This document shows positions 24,877 to 32,220 of a stretch of 64,000 bases of DNA, piece by piece. The stretch comes from an uncultured Prevotella sp. Lineage in GTDB: Bacteria; Bacteroidota; Bacteroidia; Bacteroidales; Bacteroidaceae. The stretch's first letter is position 1. The number at the start of each line of letters is the position of its first letter. Under the pieces are notes generated by a model that had not been told where the DNA came from, made no database searches, and worked only from the letters and a program-made list of their open reading frames with translations. The stretch spans positions 124,001 through 188,000 of the forward strand of contig CAJOCR010000004.1 of the NCBI GenBank assembly GCA_905236755.1, written 5' to 3'. The position numbers and the translations under genes were made by a program.

Positions 24877-25914
24877 ATGAAAGAAACAAAAACCACAGAT
24901 AATCCGTTTGCTCTGCCAAAGAATCCTTCTATGAAACGCAGGGCTAAGTTCAATGACTATCATGACCGTAGAATGTATATGATTACTATGGTTACTGAAG
25001 GACGGAGAAAACTTTTTGGTGAGGTTATTGGCGATCCCAATGTTGAAATTGGAAAGCCCAACAGCCCACATATAGAGCTAACGGAATGCGGAAAAATGGT
25101 GGAGAAATGTTGGCGGGAGATTACTCTTCATGAACCAGCTGTGAGTGCAGGCTATATTCAGCTTATGCCCGATCATTTTCATGGCATTCTCTTTGTGAGA
25201 AAAGACATGAAAAAACATTTGGGCGATGTGCTTCGTAGCTTTAAAATAGGCTGCAACAAGGGCTTTAGGTCGTTTAGTTCTTTGTCGTATTACGACAAAG
25301 CACTTGACAAAGCACTTGACAAAGCACTAAACAAAGAACTTGACAGGAAGCACGGGCTGCTTTTTGAGCGTGGCTACAACGATAAAATTCTTTATGGTGA
25401 GGGGCAGCTGGCACGCTGGGAAAACTACCTGCGTGATAATCCTCGTCGTCTTTTAGTTAAGCGCATGAATCCTGATCTTTTCCGGGTGCGACGTGGAATA
25501 AATGTGGCTGGTATGCGCTTGGATGCTTTAGGTAATTTGTTTTTGCTTTCAAGGCCAGAGATAAACCAAGTGCAAGTGAGCAGAAAAGCTACTGAAGAAC
25601 AGCTGGCTCAATATAAAACTTTTTTTCAGGAAGCTGCACAAAGGGGAGCTGTTGCTGTTTCTCCAGGTATTAGTAAGGGAGAGAAGGCTATTCTCAGAAT
25701 GTTATATGATATGAAGGCTCCTGTTATAGTGTTATTACAGAATGGCTTTGGACAGTTTGCTAAGCCTGGCGGTGCATTCTTTGATGCTTGTGCAGATGGC
25801 AGATTGCTTTTGCTTGCACCTTGGGAATATGACAGTGAACATGAAAAAATTACACGTCAACAGTGTTTGCTACTAAATGAAATTGCGAGGCGCATAGCGC
25901 TTCGCAATGGTTGA
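24877..25914 (+). CDS. REP-associated tyrosine transposase (RAYT) fused to a DprA/SLOG-like domain
   Basis: A 345-residue protein. Residues 1-200 are an IS200-like HUH nuclease of the RAYT type: MPDHFHG with the His pair at 100 and 102, and GYNDKILYGEGQLARWENYLRDNPRR with the likely catalytic Tyr at 184. Residues 218-345 resemble the Rossmann core of DprA/SLOG proteins: VQVSRKATEEQ, GAVAVSPGISKGEKAI, PVIVLLQNGF and LLLLAPWEY. RAYTs cut REP palindromes in single-stranded DNA, and DprA binds ssDNA, so the fusion is plausible. A 12-bp tandem repeat lies within the gene, and a GCGC palindrome forms its 3' end. Confidence 0.8.
   Translation: MKETKTTDNPFALPKNPSMKRRAKFNDYHDRRMYMITMVTEGRRKLFGEVIGDPNVEIGKPNSPHIELTECGKMVEKCWREITLHEPAVSAGYIQLMPDHFHGILFVRKDMKKHLGDVLRSFKIGCNKGFRSFSSLSYYDKALDKALDKALNKELDRKHGLLFERGYNDKILYGEGQLARWENYLRDNPRRLLVKRMNPDLFRVRRGINVAGMRLDALGNLFLLSRPEINQVQVSRKATEEQLAQYKTFFQEAAQRGAVAVSPGISKGEKAILRMLYDMKAPVIVLLQNGFGQFAKPGGAFFDACADGRLLLLAPWEYDSEHEKITRQQCLLLNEIARRIALRNG
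25294..25341 (+). repeat. 12-bp tandem repeat inside the RAYT gene
   Basis: GACAAAGCACTT occurs twice exactly, then in two altered copies. It encodes a DKAL-DKAL-DKAL-NKEL stretch between the HUH and Tyr motifs. The unit is a multiple of 3, so copy-number change would keep the frame. Confidence 0.85.
25882..25908. repeat. REP-like hairpin in the 3' end of the RAYT gene
   Basis: ATTGCGAGGCGC ata GCGCTTCGCAAT: a 12-bp stem with one G-T pair and a 3-base loop, encoding the last residues of the protein. Its core GCGCATAGCGC is identical to the core of the palindrome at 61269-61283. Confidence 0.8.
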
Positions 25915-25926
25915 TGCGTATGTAAA

Positions 25927-27774
25927 CTAAACTCGTCTTTTACGCCTTGTGCTGCTCTTTGTTTTGCCTACAGAAAGGCTTAGCAGTGTTTTCTGTTTCA
26001 GTGTTTGGTAGTTTTCGGGTGTGAAGCCGTCTTTGGCTATGCCTTCGAGCATACGTAGCTTGTAGTCGTAGCTTTGTATGAGTTCGGGCAGGAGGCTGTC
26101 AAGACGTTTGTTTACTGTTTTGTTTTCTGTTTTCACCTGTTTTGTCTTGTCAATTGCCTCACGAAGGTATTTCTTTATTACTGAGCGGAAATAGGTGCAG
26201 CCGTTGGTTACTCTCTCAAGGAAGGCTTGTGAGTGCAGTTGTTCATCGGTGCTGTTCTGCATGAGCATCAGCCATTTGTAGGCTACGAGGTTGAGATTGT
26301 CTTGCAGACTTTTGAGTGTTGCCTTGTGAAGGAGTGTTGTCTGTGGATACTGGTGTGACAGGTGTTCTACGAAGAGTCGCATCAGGCGGTCTTCGTTCTG
26401 CATGATGCCTGTAAAGGTGAACAGTTCGTTGAGCTGATAGCGGAAATAGTTTTGCTTCAGCTGTGGCAGCTGTTCTATGCTTTGTGTGGCTGCTATATGC
26501 TGATGGTTGATATAGTCTTCTACACGTCTGTCGTTGATGATGGCGTGTGCGGTTACCTTTGATGAGAGTACGAGTCCTTCAAGTGTTTTGCAACGGCTGA
26601 GAGCTACATATACCTGTCCTGGCGCAAAGGAGCGTCCTGCGTCGATGATGGCGTGCTCGAAGGTCAGTCCCTGACTCTTGTGTATGGTGATGGCCCATGC
26701 CAGTCGGAGTGGGAACTGCGAGAATGTGCCCTGTATCTCGGCCTCTATCTCGTTGGTGGTGGGGTTGACGATGTATTTTGTGTTTTCCCACACCTGTTTT
26801 CTCACTTCTACGATGTTGTTGTCGTCAACACATTTTACGTATATCTTTTCAGCGTCGAGCGATGTTATGGTGCCTATCTTTCCGTTGTAGTATTCGCCTT
26901 TGGGATCGTTTTTTATGAACATCACCTGCGCCCCTTTTCTGAGTGTTAGCTTCTCTTCTGTAGGGTAGGAATATTCAGGGAAGTTACGGTCTATTTCTGC
27001 CGTGTATTTGAACTCTGGCTTGCTGAGCAGCGAGAGTTCGTTTTCGTTGTATCTGTCGGCTGTGGCATTATGCGTTGTCAGGCGTATGTAGTGCTCGTTT
27101 TTTGAAGGACGGAAATCGGGGTTGTATCTTTGGTTGAGCTTTGCAAGGTCGTCGGCTGATGGGTGTCCTTCACGAATGTTGTTGAGCAGTTGTATGAACT
27201 GTTCGTTTTGCTGTCTATATACTTTCTGCAGCTCTATAGTTACATAGTTTATCTGTCGGAGTGCCTTGCTGCCAAAGAAATAGGGTGTGTCGTAATAAGC
27301 CTCGAGCATCTGTGCCTCGTCGTTGGTGACAACGGGAGTGAGTTGCTGCAGGTCGCCCATCATAAGTAGCTGTACACCACCAAAGGGCTTGTTGTGATCG
27401 CGAAAGCGTCTCAGTACAGAGTCGATAGCATCAAGAAGGTCGCTGCGCACCATTGATATCTCGTCAATGATGAGTAGGTCGAGCGAACGTATTATCTTTC
27501 GTTTGTCGCTACTGAAATCAAACTTGTTCTTGATGATGGTATTAGGGATGAATGGTGACAGTGGAAGCTGGAAGAAAGAATGGATGGTCACACCGCCTGC
27601 GTTGATGGCTGCAACACCTGTTGGCGCTACAACAATCTTGCATTTCTTTGAGTGTTCAACGATGTGTTTCAGGAATGTTGTCTTTCCAGTTCCTGCCTTT
27701 CCTGTTAGGAATATGCTGGTGTTGGTGTGTTCAACAAATTCCCATGCTGTTTCCAGTTCTTTGTTTGCTGCCAT
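25927..27774 (-). CDS. Pif1/RecD-like superfamily 1 helicase
   Basis: A 615-residue protein from the ATG at 27774; the upstream ORF extension reads through a repeat and is discarded. Walker A (GKAGTGKT) is at residues 25-32, followed by VAPTGVAAINAGGVTIHSFF, LLIIDEISMVR (Walker B) and, further on, AWAITIHKSQGLTFEHAIID and VALSRCKTLEGL. These are the canonical Pif1/RecD-type motifs. The C-terminal 200 residues hold an unassigned helical extension. Probable role: unwinding of DNA in replication or repair. It follows the acyl-CoA dehydrogenase gene on the same strand but is separated from it by a hairpin element. Confidence 0.88.
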   Translation of the reverse strand: MAANKELETAWEFVEHTNTSIFLTGKAGTGKTTFLKHIVEHSKKCKIVVAPTGVAAINAGGVTIHSFFQLPLSPFIPNTIIKNKFDFSSDKRKIIRSLDLLIIDEISMVRSDLLDAIDSVLRRFRDHNKPFGGVQLLMMGDLQQLTPVVTNDEAQMLEAYYDTPYFFGSKALRQINYVTIELQKVYRQQNEQFIQLLNNIREGHPSADDLAKLNQRYNPDFRPSKNEHYIRLTTHNATADRYNENELSLLSKPEFKYTAEIDRNFPEYSYPTEEKLTLRKGAQVMFIKNDPKGEYYNGKIGTITSLDAEKIYVKCVDDNNIVEVRKQVWENTKYIVNPTTNEIEAEIQGTFSQFPLRLAWAITIHKSQGLTFEHAIIDAGRSFAPGQVYVALSRCKTLEGLVLSSKVTAHAIINDRRVEDYINHQHIAATQSIEQLPQLKQNYFRYQLNELFTFTGIMQNEDRLMRLFVEHLSHQYPQTTLLHKATLKSLQDNLNLVAYKWLMLMQNSTDEQLHSQAFLERVTNGCTYFRSVIKKYLREAIDKTKQVKTENKTVNKRLDSLLPELIQSYDYKLRMLEGIAKDGFTPENYQTLKQKTLLSLSVGKTKSSTRRKRRV

Positions 27775-27787
27775 AGATATAAAAGAA

Positions 27788-27881
27788 AAGGAGTTAGAAG
27801 GAGTTAAAGGGAGATTGAAGGAGATGGAAGACATATGTCCTCTCACTGCCTCTAACTTCCTCTATCTTCTTCTAACTCCTT
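27788..27881. repeat. 94-bp intergenic inverted repeat
   Basis: The outer arms AAGGAGTTAGAAG (27788-27800) and CTTCTAACTCCTT (27869-27881) are perfect 13-base complements. Purine-rich repeats of 'ggagtt' and 'ggagat' fill the left half and their pyrimidine counterparts the right. The element could terminate or slow transcription from the acyl-CoA dehydrogenase gene. The hairpin at 17301-17345 shares its words. Confidence 0.75.
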
Positions 27882-27893
27882 GTATATAAAAGC

Positions 27894-29621
27894 TTACTCT
27901 TCTGTTGTTTCAGGCTCAACAGCTACGAAGTTCTTAAGATCTTCGGCGTTGAATGCCATGATGTAAGCGTGCTGACCGATGGTGTTCTCCTCAGCCATAC
28001 GTACGAATACGTTTGCACTCTTCTCGAACAACTCAGGAGCCTTAGAAGCGTCATCGAGGATAAGCAATGCCTCGATAATCTCAGCTGTCATATTGTAGAG
28101 ACGACGACCAAGGAAGTCGTGCTCGTCCTGATTAGCATCAGCCTTAACCTTCTCGATAGCCTCTTCGTAGAGAGCTACAAGCTTCTCAACACGTGCCTTC
28201 AATGGCTTCATGCTGTCAGAAACCTCAGCCTCAAGCATTTCCTTCATGATTGAAAGATAGGTGCCGTTGGTGATGTAGCGGATAGCTGCAACAACCTGAA
28301 GCTGTGTGGTACCCTCGTAGATAGAGAAGATACGTGCGTCGCGGAACAAACGCTGACTCTTGTATTCCATGATGAAACCGCTACCACCGTGGATAGAGAT
28401 TGCATCGTAGGCATTCTGGTTGGCATACTCGGAGTTTGTACCCTTAGAGATTGGAGTGAACGCGTCGGCAAGACGTGTGTACTTCTTCATCTCAGCACGC
28501 TCCTCTGGAGTGAGCTTGCGCTCGCGAGCGATGTCCTCGAGTGCCTTGTAGATATCTACGTAACGAGCTGTCTGGTAGAGAAGTGAACGACCAGCGTCAA
28601 GCTTTGCCTTCATGCGAGAAAGCATGTCGTAAACAGCTGGGAAGTTAACAATCTTCTGACCGAACTGTGCACGCTCCTTAGCGTAAGCAAGACCCTCGTT
28701 GTATGACTCCTGCTCAACACCTACTGACTGTGCAGCGATACCCAGACGAGCACCGTTCATAAGTGCCATTACATACTTGATAAGACCCATGCGGGTAGAA
28801 CCACAGAGTTCGCACTTTGCGTTCTTGTAAACAAGCTCGCAGGTAGGTGAACCGTGAATACCCAACTTGTTCTCTATGTGACGAACTGTTACACCACCGT
28901 CGCGCTTGTCGTAGATGAACATTGAAAGACCACGACCGTCGCGAGTGCCTGCCTCTGAACGAGCCAATACAAGGTGAATATCTGAATCACCGTTAGTGAT
29001 GAAACGCTTAACACCATTGAGGCGCCATGTGCCGTCCTCGTCCTGTGTGGCCTTAAGCATTACACGCTGAAGGTCAGAACCAGCATCTGGCTCGGTAAGG
29101 TCCATAGACATTGTCTCGCCAGCGCAGATACGTGGGATATACTTTGCACGCTGCTCCTCTGTACCAAACTCATAGAGAGTGTCGATACAGCTCTGCAATG
29201 ACCATACATTCTGGAAACCTGCGTCAGCAGCTGAGATAATCTCAGAAGCCATTGAGAACACAACGTTAGGAAGGTTCAGACCGCCGTAGCGACGAGGCAT
29301 AGAGATACCCCAGAGACCAGCCTTGCGTGTAGCGTCAAGGTTTTCGAATGTCTTGCTTGCATAGATCATACGGCCATTCTCAAGATGTGGACCTTCCTGG
29401 TCAACGCTCTCTGAGTTAGGCTCAATGATGTTAGCAGCTACATCGCCTGTGATTTCAAGCAAACGCTTGTAGTTTTCGATAGCATCCTCGTAGTTTACTG
29501 GAGCATCTTCAAAATTATCTTTGTCTGCGTAATTGCGCTCCTTGAGCTCAACAATACGCTTCATCAGAGGGTGGTTCAGGTGGAACTCAATCTCTGGATG
29601 GTCTGTATAATAGTTGGCCAT
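27894..29621 (-). CDS. Acyl-CoA dehydrogenase family protein
   Basis: A 575-residue flavoprotein expected to oxidise an acyl-CoA (or a related CoA thioester) and pass electrons to ETF. Family motifs are MDLTEPDAGSDL, LNGVKRFITNGDSDIHLV, the RAQFGQ region and the C-terminal YKSQRLFRDARIFSIYEGTTQLQ. The extra C-terminal 120 residues or so are usual for the longer Bacteroidetes form. It is the last gene of an etfB-etfA-acd set on the minus strand, so the ETF pair is its probable electron acceptor. The natural substrate cannot be told from sequence. Confidence 0.93.
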   Translation of the reverse strand: MANYYTDHPEIEFHLNHPLMKRIVELKERNYADKDNFEDAPVNYEDAIENYKRLLEITGDVAANIIEPNSESVDQEGPHLENGRMIYASKTFENLDATRKAGLWGISMPRRYGGLNLPNVVFSMASEIISAADAGFQNVWSLQSCIDTLYEFGTEEQRAKYIPRICAGETMSMDLTEPDAGSDLQRVMLKATQDEDGTWRLNGVKRFITNGDSDIHLVLARSEAGTRDGRGLSMFIYDKRDGGVTVRHIENKLGIHGSPTCELVYKNAKCELCGSTRMGLIKYVMALMNGARLGIAAQSVGVEQESYNEGLAYAKERAQFGQKIVNFPAVYDMLSRMKAKLDAGRSLLYQTARYVDIYKALEDIARERKLTPEERAEMKKYTRLADAFTPISKGTNSEYANQNAYDAISIHGGSGFIMEYKSQRLFRDARIFSIYEGTTQLQVVAAIRYITNGTYLSIMKEMLEAEVSDSMKPLKARVEKLVALYEEAIEKVKADANQDEHDFLGRRLYNMTAEIIEALLILDDASKAPELFEKSANVFVRMAEENTIGQHAYIMAFNAEDLKNFVAVEPETTEE

Positions 29622-29631
29622 AATTATTTTA

Positions 29632-29757
29632 AATTTGGAATTGCGAATTTGGAATTACAAATTAGTTGCGCAAAGCGCAATGATGAATTATTAATTAGTA
29701 ATTATTTAATTCGTAATTAAAATAACTCGTAACTTGTAATTCGTAACTCGTAATTAT
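29632..29757. repeat. A/T-rich intergenic repeat with a REP-like palindrome (29666-29680)
   Basis: TTGCGC aaa GCGCAA sits between blocks of 'ggaattacaaatt', 'attcgtaatt' and 'gtaactcgtaatt' words. The same arrangement occurs at 31930-32018 and 63645-63792. No gene or terminator T run is present. Confidence 0.65.
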
Positions 29758-30776
29758 TTTGTATTCTGTTTGTAATACTTAATGAGCTTTGGAACTACTT
29801 CCTCAACATTGGCTGTGATGACGTAGTCAGCAATAGCGTTGATAGGTGCATCTGGGTCGTTGTTTACAGAGATGATGATACCAGCATCCTGCATACCAGC
29901 GATGTGCTGAATCTGACCAGAGATACCGAATGCAAAGTAAACCTTTGGATGAACGGTAACACCTGTCTGACCTACCTGACGATCGTGATCAACCCAACCT
30001 GCATCAACAGCAGCACGAGAAGCACCAACCTCACCATGAAGAACCTTAGCAAGCTCGAAGAGCTGGTCGAAACCTTCCTTTGAACCTACACCATAACCAC
30101 CAGCAACAACGATAGGAGCACCCTTGAGGTTGTGCTTAGCAGCTTCTACATGGTGGTCGAGAACCTTAACAGCATAAGAGAGCGCATCAACATACTTCTT
30201 TGGGTCTGGATAAACAACCTCGCCCTTAGCATTACCCTCGTAAACTGCCTTCTGCATTACACCAGAACGAACTGTTGCCATCTGTGGACGGTGCTCTGGG
30301 TTAACGATAGTAGCAACAATGTTACCACCGAAAGCAGGACGGATAGCATGCAGCATGTTGTCGTAGTGCTTGCCACTCTTCTTATCGTCGAACTCACCAA
30401 TCTCAAGCTGTGTACAGTCGGCAGTAAGACCAGAGGTCAAAGCTGCTGACACACGAGGACCGAGGTCACGACCAATAACTGTTGCACCCATGAGTGCAAT
30501 CTGTGGCTGCTCTTCCTTGAAGAGGTTTACAACAATATCAGTATGAGGAGCTGATGTGTAAGGGAACAAGCCCTCGCCATCAAATACATACAATTTATCA
30601 ACACCGTAAGGCAGAATCTGATCCTCTACCTTACCCTTGATGTCGGTACCTGCAACAATAGCTTCAAGGTCAACACCAAGTTTATTGGCCAACTTACGAC
30701 CTTTGGTAAGAAGTTCCTGAGATACTTCCTGAACGGTTGTACCCTCAACTTCGCAATATACAAATACGTTATTCAT
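29754..30776 (-). CDS. etfA: Electron transfer flavoprotein alpha subunit
   Basis: A 340-residue FAD-binding subunit that accepts electrons from the acyl-CoA dehydrogenase next to it. The C-terminal FAD domain is intact: AGGYGVGSKEGFDQ, VGASRAAVDAGWV, VGQTGVTVHPKVYFAFGISGQIQHIAG and DPDAPINAIADYVI. Length and motifs are normal for the family. It lies between etfB and the dehydrogenase gene. The gaps on each side hold repeat elements, and all three genes are in the same direction. Confidence 0.96.
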   Translation of the reverse strand: MNNVFVYCEVEGTTVQEVSQELLTKGRKLANKLGVDLEAIVAGTDIKGKVEDQILPYGVDKLYVFDGEGLFPYTSAPHTDIVVNLFKEEQPQIALMGATVIGRDLGPRVSAALTSGLTADCTQLEIGEFDDKKSGKHYDNMLHAIRPAFGGNIVATIVNPEHRPQMATVRSGVMQKAVYEGNAKGEVVYPDPKKYVDALSYAVKVLDHHVEAAKHNLKGAPIVVAGGYGVGSKEGFDQLFELAKVLHGEVGASRAAVDAGWVDHDRQVGQTGVTVHPKVYFAFGISGQIQHIAGMQDAGIIISVNNDPDAPINAIADYVITANVEEVVPKLIKYYKQNTK

Positions 30777-30839
30777 AATTGTAAATTTGAATGTTGTAAT
30801 GTTGAACTGAAAAATAATTTTTCATTGTGCATTTACTAA

Positions 30840-30852
30840 TCGGCAAAACCGA
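30840..30852. repeat. Short palindrome between etfA and etfB
   Basis: TCGG caaaa CCGA with flanking 'acattacacattacacatt' repeats in the 114-base etfB-etfA gap. It is a weak member of the intergenic palindrome family. Its effect on the downstream etfA and dehydrogenase mRNA is unknown. Confidence 0.4.
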
Positions 30853-30890
30853 ATAATTGCACATTTCACATTACACATTACACATTTTAA

Positions 30891-31772
30891 TTAGCCAATA
30901 ATATTCTTTTCTAACAATTCTGAAATCAATCCCTCTACATCAGCGTCAGAACCGGTGAGGCTCTTGCTTTCCTTAGCCTGGAATACGATGCTCTTTACTG
31001 AGCTTACCTTTGTAGGTGAACCAGCAAGACCGCACTGATCATAGTCGGCACCGCAATCAGCAATGCTCCACTGACCAAGTGTGAGGTAAGGACGTGTTTC
31101 ATAAAGATCCTTCCATGGCTCTTCGCCTGTACGCTCCATAGGACAGGTAGCATACTTGTACTTCATTACGTTCTTAGCGTTGCAAGGACGTGCTGGAGCT
31201 GCTGAACCATTAACGGTGATAACTACTGGAAGAGGAGCAACAACTGTTTCAACACCACCATCGATGTGACGCTGGATTGTTGCTTTACCATCCTCGATCT
31301 TCTGTACTTCCTCAGCGTAGGTAACCTGGTTGAGACCCAACTTCTGAGCTACCTGTGGACCAACCTGAGCGGTATCACCATCGATAGCCTGACGACCACC
31401 GAGAACAATATCTACATGACCGAGTTCCTTATCGATTTTTTCAATAGCCTTAGCAAGGAAGTATGATGTGGCGAGGGTATCTGCACCGGCACTCTTACGG
31501 TCGGTCAGAAGGAAACCATCATCAGCACCACGATAGAGACCCTGACGAATAATCTCACCAGCACGGGGAGGACCCATTGTCAACATCGTTACAGTAGAAC
31601 CTGGGTTCTGGTCCTTGATACGAAGGGCCTGCTCCAGTGCATTTAAATCTTCAGGGTTGAAGATAGCAGGCAGAGCAGCACGATTGACAGTACCTTCGGC
31701 AGTCATCGCATCTTTGCCCACATTTCGAGTGTCTGGTACCTGCTTAGCAAGTACAACAATTTTCAACTTCAT
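30891..31772 (-). CDS. etfB: Electron transfer flavoprotein beta subunit
   Basis: A 293-residue protein from the ATG at 31772. A further 45 codons upstream are open but run through the promoter and are rejected. MKLKIVVLAKQVPDTRN, AIFNPEDLNALEQALRIKD, TMGPPRAGEIIRQGLYRGADDGFLL and LGGRQAIDGDTAQVGPQVAQKLGLN are the ETF-beta signatures that bind AMP and contact the dehydrogenase. The gene starts the etfB-etfA-acd set, driven by a strong promoter at 31845-31876. Confidence 0.95.
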   Translation of the reverse strand: MKLKIVVLAKQVPDTRNVGKDAMTAEGTVNRAALPAIFNPEDLNALEQALRIKDQNPGSTVTMLTMGPPRAGEIIRQGLYRGADDGFLLTDRKSAGADTLATSYFLAKAIEKIDKELGHVDIVLGGRQAIDGDTAQVGPQVAQKLGLNQVTYAEEVQKIEDGKATIQRHIDGGVETVVAPLPVVITVNGSAAPARPCNAKNVMKYKYATCPMERTGEEPWKDLYETRPYLTLGQWSIADCGADYDQCGLAGSPTKVSSVKSIVFQAKESKSLTGSDADVEGLISELLEKNIIG

Positions 31773-31817
31773 ATTAAAATATTTATAATATAATTTTCGC
31801 TTCGAAGAATAGAAGTC

Positions 31818-31835
31818 TGTCATCCGTCGATGACA
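31818..31835. promoter_or_regulatory. Hairpin at the 5' end of the etfB transcript
   Basis: TGTCATC CGTC GATGACA: a perfect 7-bp stem with a 4-base loop, placed at about +5 of the predicted etfB transcript. It may stabilise the 5' end or serve as an operator. Confidence 0.5.
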
Positions 31836-31844
31836 AACCGGACG

Positions 31845-31876
31845 CAAAAATACGTAAATTTTGCTATTTAAACAAA
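31845..31876 (-). promoter_or_regulatory. Promoter of etfB-etfA-acyl-CoA dehydrogenase
   Basis: The minus strand reads TTTG (31873-31876), 20 bases, then TATTTTTG (31845-31852). Both boxes match the Bacteroidetes consensus with correct spacing, about 75 bases before the etfB start. Confidence 0.75.
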
Positions 31877-32156
31877 TAAAATGCACAAAAAGAAACATTA
31901 TGTGCACAAATTGCGGGTTTTGTGCAGATTCGAATTACAAATTACGAATTACGAATGTGGAATTATTTTAATTACGAGTTACGAATTATGAATTAGTCGG
32001 CTTTGCCGATTTTGAATGTATAATTTGGCTGCAAAGCACAGGTAGCGATGTCGGCATTCCGCGAAGAAAGATGAAGAGATAATACAACATTGAAAATTTT
32101 GTTTCTTTTGGTAAAAGAAAATATGAAATTAAAAGCTAAAATTGGTATTTTTCCAC

Positions 32157-32164
32157 TATCTTTG
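32157..32164 (+). promoter_or_regulatory. Probable -7 element of dnaG
   Basis: TATCTTTG, 56 bases before the dnaG start. The -33 is not clear at 19-20 bases. Confidence 0.45.
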
Positions 32165-32220
32165 CATGAAAGCATAACATAACAGCATAACATAACAATA
32201 AAATACACGCACAAAGAAAT

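Larger units (their letters stand above)
31773..32220. other. 448-base divergent region between etfB and dnaG
   Basis: It contains the etfB promoter and leader hairpin, a repeat block at 31930-32018 with the palindrome TCGGC ttt GCCGA (31997-32009), and the dnaG -7 box at 32157-32164. A 'cataacataaca' repeat lies in the dnaG leader. An ORF running across it on the minus strand is antisense to dnaG and is not supported. Confidence 0.6.
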
